The notes under the pieces are model-generated. The model saw only the letters and a list, made by a program, of their open reading frames with translations, was not told the origin of the DNA and searched no databases. DNA of 64,000 nucleotides from Antennarius striatus. Taxonomy: Eukaryota; Chordata; Actinopteri; Lophiiformes; Antennariidae. The stretch covers positions 1,133,501-1,197,500 of the forward strand of contig NC_090788.1 of the NCBI RefSeq assembly GCF_040054535.1, written 5' to 3'. Shown piece by piece: positions 54,809 through 64,000 of the stretch; the stretch's first letter is position 1, and the number at the start of each line of letters is the position of its first letter. A program made the position numbers and the translations under genes.

Positions 54809-55253
54809 CGTTACACCTGCGAAGGGACAGAACACCAATTGTAAGTAAAGTGGAACTTCTGAGATGGTAACAGCTTTATTTAAAAAAAAAACAAGCTAAT
54901 TGTGGTCTTTGAACAACTGACATAAAATCAACTTAACTTAATCTGCAGTTTGATTGAACTAAACCTTAATGTCAGCCGGAAAAGGAGACGTTTCCACTTC
55001 TAATTCTCAAACCCGGACTCCGAAAAACTAACTAGTTGCTTTATTTACTATTTTATTTTTGTAGAACTAATTTCCTTTCAATATAGAAATCATTCCATGA
55101 CGTCACGTACATATTAGCCGAATACAGGCTAACTCAAAGCTGATGACCTCTTGCTACCTAGCTAGCTAACTGGATTTAGAGCGTGGCTAACGTTAACTGC
55201 TAAGCTACAGCCGAGGCTCGTCGGAGCAGCGATCCGCAAAAACAAACCCATAC

Positions 55254-55400
55254 CTGTGTTGGAACGTTTCCCGCCGCCAGGGGGTCAACACGGGTCGGTT
55301 CGACCGATTAAACAACAGATTATAATCGCTGTGTTTCCTACCTGCCGGTCTCATCAATCGTGAAGCACCGCCCGCTGTTTTTTGGCGCTTGGCGATGACG
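55254..55400 (-). promoter_or_regulatory. ptrh2: ptrh2 first exon and promoter region
   Basis: On the minus strand two noncoding exon candidates end with good donors, ACCGGCAG|gtagga at 55,342 and CCAACACAG|gtatgg at about 55,255. The region is GC-rich compared with its surroundings and contains the CRE-like GATGACGTCAC at 55,394-55,404. The unidentified gene at 55.85 kb starts 450 bp away on the other strand, so the two may be divergently transcribed. Confidence 0.5.
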
Positions 55401-55847
55401 TCACGACAAGCGCCGTTATTAAACTCGAAATTGGAAATAATAACGAAAAGAAAGTATAATTTTTATTTCTTTTAAAAATACCTGGAGCTATATTTTAACA
55501 CACAAAGCAAGTGAAACTATAAATTTTGTTTCTTTAATTAATTACATTTTTTGTTGTTTAATTACTTCCGCCCCTGGCTCGTGCAGTTCTATAGATTATT
55601 TTCGTGAAATACGTCGTTACGTCGTTTGGACTAGCGTCGTTAACAGACTTCTACACAAAACAATCGCGTAACAAACAAGACATCTGTAAAACTAAAAGAC
55701 ATATTTGTAAATCATGAAAACAGTTAATAATTAAATTATAAAGTAGTCCTCCACCCAACTATCTTCTATGCTGTAGTCCTCAACCTAATCCTGTATAGAA
55801 AAAAGAATTCAAAGCAATTGCGTGAATTACGAGGAGATACTGGAACC

Positions 55848-57049
55848 ATGGGTACGTATTTTAATATGTTTACGTGTTTTTACTCTTATTTATTGTACAG
55901 GAACACGACATTATGAACTTTTAACGGTTTTCTGGTGATTTTTAGAGTCCAGTATTTGTGTTGGACAGACGTAAAGTCGGGTAAAATGACGTAAACGTGA
56001 TTGTTATGTTTCCGTGTATTTTTTTTTTACACGTATAATCGAGAATGACTTAACTCGAATCGACCTGTAGCTGTATTTTATTTTATTTTATTTCGTGTTG
56101 TTTTGTTGTCAGGTTGTCCCTCTGTGGGAGCTAAATGAGGTAGGAACCATTATTCGGGGTTATGTTTCTACCCGGAAGCATTAACCACTGAGCATCTGAA
56201 TGTTTTGCTAGCTGATGTTAAATATTGGTCGAGTTAACTTAGAAAAATTTAATGAAATAAACCAGATTAATCAAACATAATGGGGCGTGTCTGACTTTTG
56301 ATGAACAGGAAGTGACATCAGGGCGTCATTCAGGTGAGAGTGGTGGGACACCTCAGTGGATTAAAGCTTAGTTTAGTCTCATCATTTGATGATGTGGTGT
56401 TTTAATGTGCTCTACTTGTCTCTGGTCAGCTTTAGGGAATGGTACTTTAGCATTTAGAGTAGCAACGACATTTAAATGACCTCATAGATTGGATTTTTTT
56501 TATAAATAACAACTTGCGAACAATTAAGCTCATGAACAACCTTTCAAAACCAATGATGTTCGTATGTTGAGGACTACCTGTGTGATTAACAAATTTTTTA
56601 TTCAGAGGCAAATATTTCTAATCAATAATTATGTGAGATTTATTGGATTCCTTTTAAGTTTTACATGACATGAATGAGAAAAAATGCTCAGAGTGAACAT
56701 GAGAAAATGATTGTAGTTTAAAACAAGACGTTAAACATATGCTAATTGTATATTTATTATTTTATTTTATTTTACCTGATGCTAACAAGTAAACTTGAAT
56801 CAATGGTTTCAAACTCTGTTTGTATGTTGAGGACTACCTGTAGTTGATCACATGATGGTCGAGTGCTGCCTGCTTGATTGTAATTTATCTCTAAATTCTT
56901 GCGCAGTCTGTTCCTCTGACTCGTTTCCTGTCGCTGCAGCTGCCAGCGTTCACGCTGATCTCCCGTTCTCTAGAGAACTGATCTTTGCTGAACCAAAGAT
57001 CAGGACTCAGATTCCCAGAATCCATCCTGCAGATAACATCCCATCTCAG
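55848..57049 (+). CDS. First two coding exons of an unidentified gene (partial model)
   Basis: ATGG at 55,848-55,851 is followed by the donor gtacgt. The acceptor ctgcag at 56,939 opens an exon to 57,049 (donor gtgtta). Joined, they give 38 codons beginning MAASVHADLPFSRELIFAE and ending HPADNIPSQ in phase 0. The Kozak context ACCATGG is strong. I do not recognise the protein and cannot place later exons with confidence, so it may be short or continue far downstream. Confidence 0.45.
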
Positions 57050-58179
57050 GTGTTAAGATCTTTAATCTAATATATTTTATCATATTCTGGGGTCTTAATG
57101 TCACCAGTCTCTCCTGCCTCGTTTTAATTTAAGATTCTTCATGTTTTATTCTCATTTATTCTGTCCTTCCGTGAAGAATTTGGTCTCGCCTTGTTGACCT
57201 TTGACCCCCAACTTTCCCCCTCGTGATATCACTTCTGATTGCATCCTAAGACGTCGTTCATCTTTTGAACTTTACCTAAAAAAAAACTTTTCTCATGCTG
57301 CTAAAGAAGATGGCGCTAAAACTCCAGCCTGACGCTCTCTGGCGAGGCCTTTCTGACGCGGTGAGGAGGTTTTTTAGCCGTTTGAAGGTCTTTGGGTCTA
57401 ACTCCAGTTAGCGGTGCGCTCCGGGGAAAGCCATCCACTTATTTCGGGATCTTTAATTAGACTGTCTCTCCAGAGGTTCCCCCATGCCACTGATGAGATC
57501 TCTCTTTCTCTCCCTTTCCTCCCCCCTGCATGGCTGCACCATCCCTCTCCAGCCGTTCCTCTACACCAGCTTTAATACAGCTCATGGGTGGCATACTTCT
57601 GCAAAGTGGGGGCCCCCCAGCTGTGGATCATCTGTGCAGTAAGTTTACCCACTCAGCATCAAACCCCCCCACCATTCTGATGTTTTACACGACCGGCCTG
57701 CTCATGTTTAACGCTATGCAGGATGGACACCCCCCCCCCCCTCGTGGTCGTCTGTGTTTGTTTGACACACGGGACCTGATGGCGGCTCACCAAACGTTTC
57801 ATCCTGAAGCGCTTTGGATCCTCGTTTATCTCCAGTCCGTCACACACGAGTGTGACTCACCAGGTCGGGGGTTGTTGTGGCAGGAGCGATTGTGCAATCG
57901 GGTGCAGGAGCTTCCGTGCAGCGGGTGTCGACCTGAAACCGTTCTCTAGAGAACACACGCGTCGTTACCGTGGTGAATCAAGCACGCACTTTAACCGCTG
58001 AAGCATCACGACCCCGTTTGGCATTGATTTGTCGCACTTTGTGCCCCCCCCCCCGGAAGGCATTGTTCCTTCAATACAATGATAGGGTGTATTAAACACT
58101 GTTGTGTGTAACGCTCTGGCACTGTTATTGTGTGGGTGTGTGCGTGTGTATGTGTGTGTGTGCGTGTGATTGTGCGTGT

Positions 58180-58253
<74 letters not shown>

Positions 58254-59540
58254 AAGGTTTAAACGTCTGCTATCAAACCCTTTTGTTTGTGCTTCCCTGA
58301 AAGGGAACAAGAGCCGCTCTCCAAACGCGTGAAAAGACTTTTATTCTTCTTACTTCGCAGACGTTGTTGATTGTTATCGTACGACGTCTTTCCACAAGTA
58401 CATAAATATATTCCGTACTTACAAAACTGCAGTCGCACCAGTGTTTTCTGTGAGAGATCCTTTGTCTACACGTTAAGAAAAAAAGAAAAAATGTCAGAAC
58501 TCGTGATCTGATCATTTGAAATTCGGTGCAAGATTTCCTGGCAGGAGATTCACCAAACACTGGTGAATCCGCCAGCAAACAAGTACTCGTGTTTAGTTAG
58601 TTTTTGATGTCTATTAGTGATTAGAAATGCCAGATTTCTATCTTGTTTTGGTAAACAACAATAAAACCTTGTCTAACTTACTGTAACGTTTTTTAAATAA
58701 TAAGAGGGAAAATGTTTCATTTTATCCTCAGAATTCAGACTTTATTCTCAGAATTTAAGCGTTAAACGTTATTTACATGCTCATAAATGCCTCGTCAGTT
58801 CAGAGGAATTATCACCATGGCGACAAGATGTGTTTGAGGCGCCGATATAAATAAACAAAGCCAAAAAAACAACAACAGGAGCCAATCAGATTTCAGTACG
58901 GGGGCCCCTCTGGCCCCACCTCTCACCATGATACATTAGGTATCTCTTTCCTGTGTGTCCCGTCAAAATAAAACACCTCAACCTGATGATTTTTTAACCC
59001 TTTCCCTGCCACCTGATGCGAAACAGAGAGACCATCACACAGCGTGGAATGATTCCAGTGTGAACGCGTTGAAAACAGGAACCGGGGGCCCAGGAGCAGG
59101 GCACAGGATGGAGGGATTAAGAGGAGGAGAGGGGGGGTGTTTGTGTGTGTGAGGCATCAACACGTCCACCAGATGGTAAACCGTCCCTCCTCACCGGACT
59201 CCCCATCTTCAGAAACCCGATGCCCTGCAGTGAAACAGTGCGAATGCTTGTGCGCACGTGTGTGAACATGTGTGGACGTCCTCTCACCCATTATTTATGC
59301 GTCTCACCTTCCGCTGTGTGTACACTCCTCTACACACTCCTGTGTTCAGATATATATAACAGACCTGCGTGCGCTTTGAGCGTCCACTTTGAAGCTATTT
59401 AAAAAGCAGGTGGGGGGGTCGTCTGCTGGATCCAGGAATACGGGCTGGTCAGCTGGTGTCCGAAGGTGAAGACGGATGCGTTTAAGTGTGGAACTGCTCT
59501 GGAGGCTGGTTCAGTGTTAATCCGGGTTTATTTTAGGCTT
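57050..59540. other. Intron or intergenic sequence with a TG microsatellite
   Basis: A TG run lies at about 58,130-58,250. The stretch 57,300-57,420 (AAGATGGCGCTAAAACTCCA then GCGAGGCCTTTCTGACGCGG) looks unusually ordered and could be a conserved noncoding element or an exon. I cannot decide. The ORF at 57,530-57,949 has no recognisable domain. Confidence 0.35.
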
Positions 59541-59869
59541 ATTTCTGGTTCAGATTTGGTTAGCAGTGTGCAGTTTTGGGGGGGTGTTGCTGTGCTGGAG
59601 ATTCAGTCCTTCTCCTGGTGAAAACGATGGACGAGTCCAGGATTGGGGGTGAAAGACAGCTGTAAAAAAAAAAAAAGAGACATCAAAGCTGCACGGAGAT
59701 ACTTTTATTTTTATTGCATATTTCTCTAAAAATGTATAAAAGCTTTCATTATTTTTTAAAATTTGAAACCTCCTCTTTCCCTGTTTAGAATAATACAACT
59801 TAGTTATATGTAACATAAAATATGTGCATTGCATGTGGTCATGATAGGAAAATGCATCCAAATCTTTCC

Positions 59870-60040
59870 TTTTTTAATTTAAAATGTAAAATTTTAAAAT
59901 TTTAAATTAAAAATAAAAAACATTTATTTTAAATTTAAAACTAAAAATTTTTTTTTAAATTTTAAATGCATTTTTTTAAATTTTAAAAGGTTTTAAATTA
60001 AAAATACATTTTAAAATCCAAAATCTTTGCCACCTTAAAA
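59870..60040. repeat. AT-rich low-complexity tract
   Basis: Runs of AAATTTTAAA-type sequence cover about 170 bp, with no coding or repeat-family identity. Confidence 0.85.
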
Positions 60041-60779
60041 CCTTAAAATAGTGTTTGACTGTGAATGCACCACATTGTGATTTTAAATTCGTTATTCATG
60101 TGTTGATGTTGCTGTAGTGACCAAAAAGCAGTGTTTTGTGATATTTTCTGCCGTTGACGCCACACAGTTTCCAACTGCAGGCCCAGGAACAGTTGTCCAA
60201 GCAGACGGGGGCTGACCTTGATGGTCTCGGCGCTATCGCTCCAGGAGCCCCCCCCCCCCCATAGTTTAGTCTTCAGCCGGAGCCGTGATGGAATGCAACA
60301 CAAAGGAACACATTATGGGATTTACTTATCAGTTTCTCCCTCATTACTCCTCCTCATCAAAGCTCCTTCCACCAAATAACAGCATCAGTCTGACGACAGC
60401 TCACCCCAAACGCACCTAAACATCTCTGTTGACATGGGGGGGGGTCATGAAGCAGGTCAGGGTGTTCTCCCGCGGTTAAACGTGTGAGTACATCTTGTTT
60501 ACTTTCTAAACTACAAGAGGATGTGGCGAGCCGCGAGCGACTGCAGGAGGACGCAGCTCGTCACCCGGAAAACAGAGATTTAGAAACACAACAGTGGTAA
60601 CCTTCAGGTCCACAGAGGAACGAGTCCTGGGGGGTGAGAGAAGTGGATTTTAATTTGCAGCACGTGTACGGCGAGTCTTTGGGGGGGGCGTTCTGTGCAG
60701 CGTTTGGGGGTTTTCACTTGTTTTGCCTGAGACATAAACGGGGATGGGGGAGATGCTGCAAGAGGAAGATGAGGATGGA

Positions 60780-61245
60780 AGTCAATCATTAGTTAGTTTT
60801 TGAATTAACTAACTAGGTTTCTAACTAACTAACTGGGTTTTGAACTAACTAGTTTTAAACTAACTAGGTTTTAAACTAACTAGGTTTTAAACTAATTAGG
60901 TTTTTAACTTAACTAACTAGGTTTTAAACTAACTAACTAGGTTTCTAACTAACTAGGTTTTAACTAGGTTTTAAACTACTGTAACTAACTAGGTTTAATG
61001 AACTAGGTTTCCAAATAACTAACTAGGTTTCTAACCAACTAGTTTTAACTAACTAGGTTTTAAACTAACTAACTAGGTTTCTAACTAATGGTTTTGAACT
61101 AATTAGTTTTTAACTACTGTAACTAGGTTTTAAACTAACTAGTTGCTGAACTAACTCATGTTCTAAACTACTGAGGTTTTTGTACTGAGGTTTGAACTAA
61201 CTCACTTGGTTTGGAACTAACTAGGTTTGAATACTTATTTAACGT
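60780..61245. repeat. Minisatellite of AACTAACTAGGTTTTA type
   Basis: About 25 degenerate copies of a 12-20 bp unit built from AACTAACTAGG and TTTTAA or TTTCTA. Copies vary by loss of one AACT step. No gene is included. Confidence 0.9.
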
Positions 61246-61904
61246 AAACATTGTATTTATATTTATGATATTGTTTACACTGTATCTTTGTACTTTTACA
61301 CCGATCCTGCTCTGCATGCTTTCAATTGCCTCTGGGGGACTGATAAAGTTTTTTTAATTGAATTGAATTTGAATCTTGCACAGGAGCGGAGGCACAGGTG
61401 CTCATAAGGTGATTTAAACCGGTTTAAAAACAAGAGAAACCGAGCACCGGTTTTTAAGACTCACACTCAGAGCGCTAAATGCTATCCGCTTACAGCTCAC
61501 GTTGTGTTTGTTTGGGACGACAAGTCTTCTTTATCTGCAGCTACAATGAACACGGGGTAAAATAACTGACCCACGGCAGCACAAAGACCAACCAGCTCCC
61601 TCCATCACATGTAGAACCAGGCAGCACTCAGAGCACAAAAGGACGCTCAGTTTTCCTACTATGTAATTGCACCTAAATGCAGCAACATTAATTTTAATCG
61701 TCCCAAATACTTTATGTGTATCTGAAAAAACATTCAAGATGTTTAAAAAAATAATCCTGACCACACTTTTACTAATGTTAGCTTACATAACTGTTAGCTG
61801 GCTAATTTTAGCTTAGCAGGAAGTGACTGTTGCATCATCAGCAAAAAGTAGTTTTCCATTTAATATACACTTCCAAAAATGTTAAATAAAAATTGATGTC
61901 ATGT

Positions 61905-62115
61905 TAGTCATATTAAAGTTAGACTAATGTAATATAGTAATATGAGCGTTAGCTTGGTGACATTAACATTAGCTTAGAAGTATAAACATTAGCTTAAAAA
62001 TATGAACATTAGATTATAAATATGAACATTAGATTATAAATATGAACATTAGATTATAAATATGAACATTAGCTTAGTCACATGAACGTTAGCTTATTGA
62101 CAGGAGCATTAGCTT
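61905..62115. repeat. Tandem repeat of ATGAACATTAG type
   Basis: Ten or so copies of a roughly 20-bp unit (TATGAACATTAGATTATAAA) with variants such as GAACATTAGCTTA. The better copies are three in a row at about 62,000-62,060. Confidence 0.85.
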
Positions 62116-62659
62116 CACAGTAATGGGTAACAATAATTAATATGTTGTATTTTGCAACACTTTTATTTATTATTTTTATATAAATATATAATAGTGTCAG
62201 TCGAGTAAATGAAGAAAAGGTATTGAAAAAGTAGGACCTAGAAAAAATATGTACCTCAAAGTTGTAGCAACGGCTAATTTTCCGATGCTAAATGTACTGT
62301 GAATGTAAAAAGTGCTAATTTTATTGTTGTTTATGGAAAAAGGGTGAGTAAATCTCGTTTTTTTTCTAGCTTCATTTATTTTTTCCAATTCCCCACATTA
62401 AAGATCTTTACAAGTTTTAATCATTAAATCGTTAATTTTTACATTTCTACGTCCATGTGACCAACCTACTCCCTCAATATCCTTCATGCGCCTCACTGAA
62501 GGTACAACTCATCCGCCTGTTCACCTTTGACCCCTCATCATTCCCTTCCTCATCTTCATCCAGAAAAGCCAGACATTTGTTTTTACCCTTGTATCGCCTC
62601 CTGTAATGAACCTTAAAAGAAATGCATTCAGCTTTGACTTCTACCTTCTAACCTTTGAA

Positions 62660-62872
62660 ACTCATTGATAGAAGACATCAAAGCGACTTAAAAGCTAAAG
62701 CTCTGATGAACGATCTTCTATTTCCTGTACGTTTCCTGTATTTCCTGTCGCCTAACATGTTCAAATGAGAGAAGACATCAAAGTGACATCAAAGCCAAAG
62801 CTCTGATGAACCATCTCCTTCTATTTCCTGTACGTTTCCTGTATTTCCTGTCGCCTAACGTGTTCAAACTGT
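62660..62872. repeat. Two-copy direct repeat of about 105 bp
   Basis: GAAGACATCAAAGCGAC to CCTAACATGTTCAAA is repeated directly as GAAGACATCAAAGTGACATC to CCTAACGTGTTCAAA. Both contain TTTCCTGTACGTTTCCTGTA. No coding frame is supported. Confidence 0.85.
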
Positions 62873-63602
62873 CGCCTTGTGAGGATCTCGGACCTCTGGG
62901 TCACGATGGGCCTTTGTGTCGAATAAAGTCTTGAAGTTTTTTCCGCCTCTCATCCAAGACGTTATTCAACAGTTTTTCAGACCCAGGAGTTGTGTAATCT
63001 AATTACACCTAACAATTGCCCATGGCTGGCAGGACGGGGCGGGAGGCGGCGGCGTGGTGGTGTGTTTTTTTGTTTTCCCCACTGGTTTCCTGGGAAATGG
63101 AGTCCCCCTCTCTACCCATCAGTCCCCTCCCTCCTTCCCGTAATCTACCCCGCTCCCCTCGAACAGCAACCTGCTGGGGTGGAGGGAGGGAGAGGATGGA
63201 GTGATGAAGGTGGAAGCAGGAGGAGGAAGAGGAGCGCCTTGTGTAAGAGCTGGCTGCCAGCGAGGAGGAGGATAATGGTGTTCTTCATCGTGGTGAACAC
63301 TCCTACCCTACGGCTCTGTCCTTTAAACTCCACAACAACCTCTCTCACCCCCCCATCTCACCCCCTTCTCTCTCTCTTTCTCCACCACTCATTTGCCCTC
63401 TGTCACCCTTTCAAGCACCCTCTGTTACGCACACTTTCACTCCCCTACGTTCCTCTCTCTCTCTGCCCCCCCCTGCCCTCCACTCCACGCACCCCACCCC
63501 TACTTGTTTTCCTCATACTTTGTGCATGTGTCTCTGCCATGTGGTTGACCGTCCCTCTCTGGCCCCCGCAGTACGCGCTCCGCGGGAACACGGAGAGGAC
63601 GC

Positions 63603-63726
63603 ATGCGGTGCGCACGGATTGAACCCAGGCACCCCCGCCTCGGTGCTGGGGGGCTGCTGCTGCTGCTGCTGGTGGAGGGGGGAGTGTTTGGCACACCCCC
63701 ACCCCCATCTTCTCTTCTTTTACCAG
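63603..63726 (+). CDS. Signal-peptide exon of an unidentified gene (continues past the window)
   Basis: In GC-rich, CpG-containing sequence, ATG at 63,603 opens MRCARIEPRHPRLG followed by a hydrophobic core GLLLLLLVEGGVFG and TPPPPSSLLLP. The donor CCAG|gtaaga at 63,726 leaves phase 1, the usual phase after a signal-peptide exon. An upstream overlapping ATG ORF ends in this exon (HAVRTD) and might act as a uORF. No further exon lies in the window, so the gene cannot be named. Confidence 0.45.
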
Positions 63727-63929
63727 GTAAGAACAACTTTACTGCGTCACCGTGTGTCTCTCTGCGGGTGTTTGCGGTGATGCTGTGACGCAGGTCTGCG
63801 CGGATGCGGAGGTTTGGGTCGGAGCGTGAATGGATGCGTGAATGGATGCGTTTGTTTTTTTTATGCACGCACGCATTTGTGCGTGAGCGCGTTAACGCGT
63901 CAGCGTGGTTTGCGTTGAGGTGAACGGGC

Positions 63930-63934
63930 GCTCC

Positions 63935-63989
<55 letters not shown>

Positions 63990-63990
63990 T
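63930..63990. repeat. TG microsatellite
   Basis: A run of alternating TG of about 55 bp lies close to the right edge, in the presumed first intron of the signal-peptide gene. Confidence 0.95.
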
Positions 63991-64000
63991 GGGGGGGAGC

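Noticed and set aside
57530-57949. ORF of 139 codons as a gene
   Set aside because: It has low-complexity Pro-rich parts, no homology that I recognise, no signal or splice context, and a composition like its surroundings.
1-64000. CRISPR array, bacterial operon or prophage
   Set aside because: The direct repeats are long, imperfect, and contain introns, SINEs and LINEs. Gene structure is eukaryotic throughout.
1-64000. LTR retrotransposons or endogenous retroviruses
   Set aside because: I found no long terminal repeat pair, protease, integrase or envelope-like frame. All reverse-transcriptase motifs belong to non-LTR elements.

Overview
This window comes from a vertebrate nuclear genome, almost certainly a teleost fish and probably a percomorph. 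The genes are split by introns with GT/AG borders. The repeats are typical of fish: Rex3-like and L2-like LINEs with GGAT tails, tRNA-like SINEs ending in ATGA, hAT and Tigger-like MITEs, and long CCAT, TG and GGTT microsatellites. I see no prokaryotic features, no CRISPR array and no rRNA or tRNA genes.

Positions 1-42,600 hold a tandem array of about twelve copies of one small gene unit, called units 1-12 here. Nine units (2, 3, 4, 5, 6, 7, 9, 11, 12) keep an open spliced reading frame. Unit 1 is cut by the window edge. Units 8 and 10 are inverted last-exon orphans. Each complete unit has an exon with an ATG and a 23-residue hydrophobic segment, a tiny exon of 25, 28 or 31 nt, and a last exon coding a Gly-rich tail. 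The predicted proteins are 78-103 residues long. Unit 11 has lost the promoter and exon 1 seen in the others.

At 43,190-47,690 lies an intact seven-exon gene of the TIM family (T-cell immunoglobulin and mucin domain; HAVCR/TIMD4-like). It has a signal peptide, an IgV domain, a Thr-rich stalk, a transmembrane segment, a 25-nt exon and a Gly-rich tail. Its last three exons match the array units in order, size, phase and partly in sequence. The array therefore looks like repeated copies of the 3' half of a TIM gene, without the Ig domain, reusing the transmembrane exon as an N-terminal leader. The TIM promoter is also recognisable in front of most units. I find this the most interesting system in the window. 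Conserved leaders with strongly divergent tails would fit a secreted or membrane peptide family under diversifying pressure, but function is not shown.

At 48,600-55,400 (minus strand) lies a second array, of ptrh2 (mitochondrial peptidyl-tRNA hydrolase 2). One copy looks normal. Two full-length paralogs have lost the MGKGK active-site segment. Three copies keep only the N-terminal part, one of them interrupted by a LINE.

From 55.8 kb onward the right side has the start of an unidentified plus-strand gene (exons at 55,848 and 56,940), several kilobases rich in simple repeats, and, at 63.6 kb in GC-rich sequence, a probable signal-peptide exon of another gene that continues beyond the window.

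All exon models come from reading splice sites and frames by eye. No database search or transcript evidence was available.
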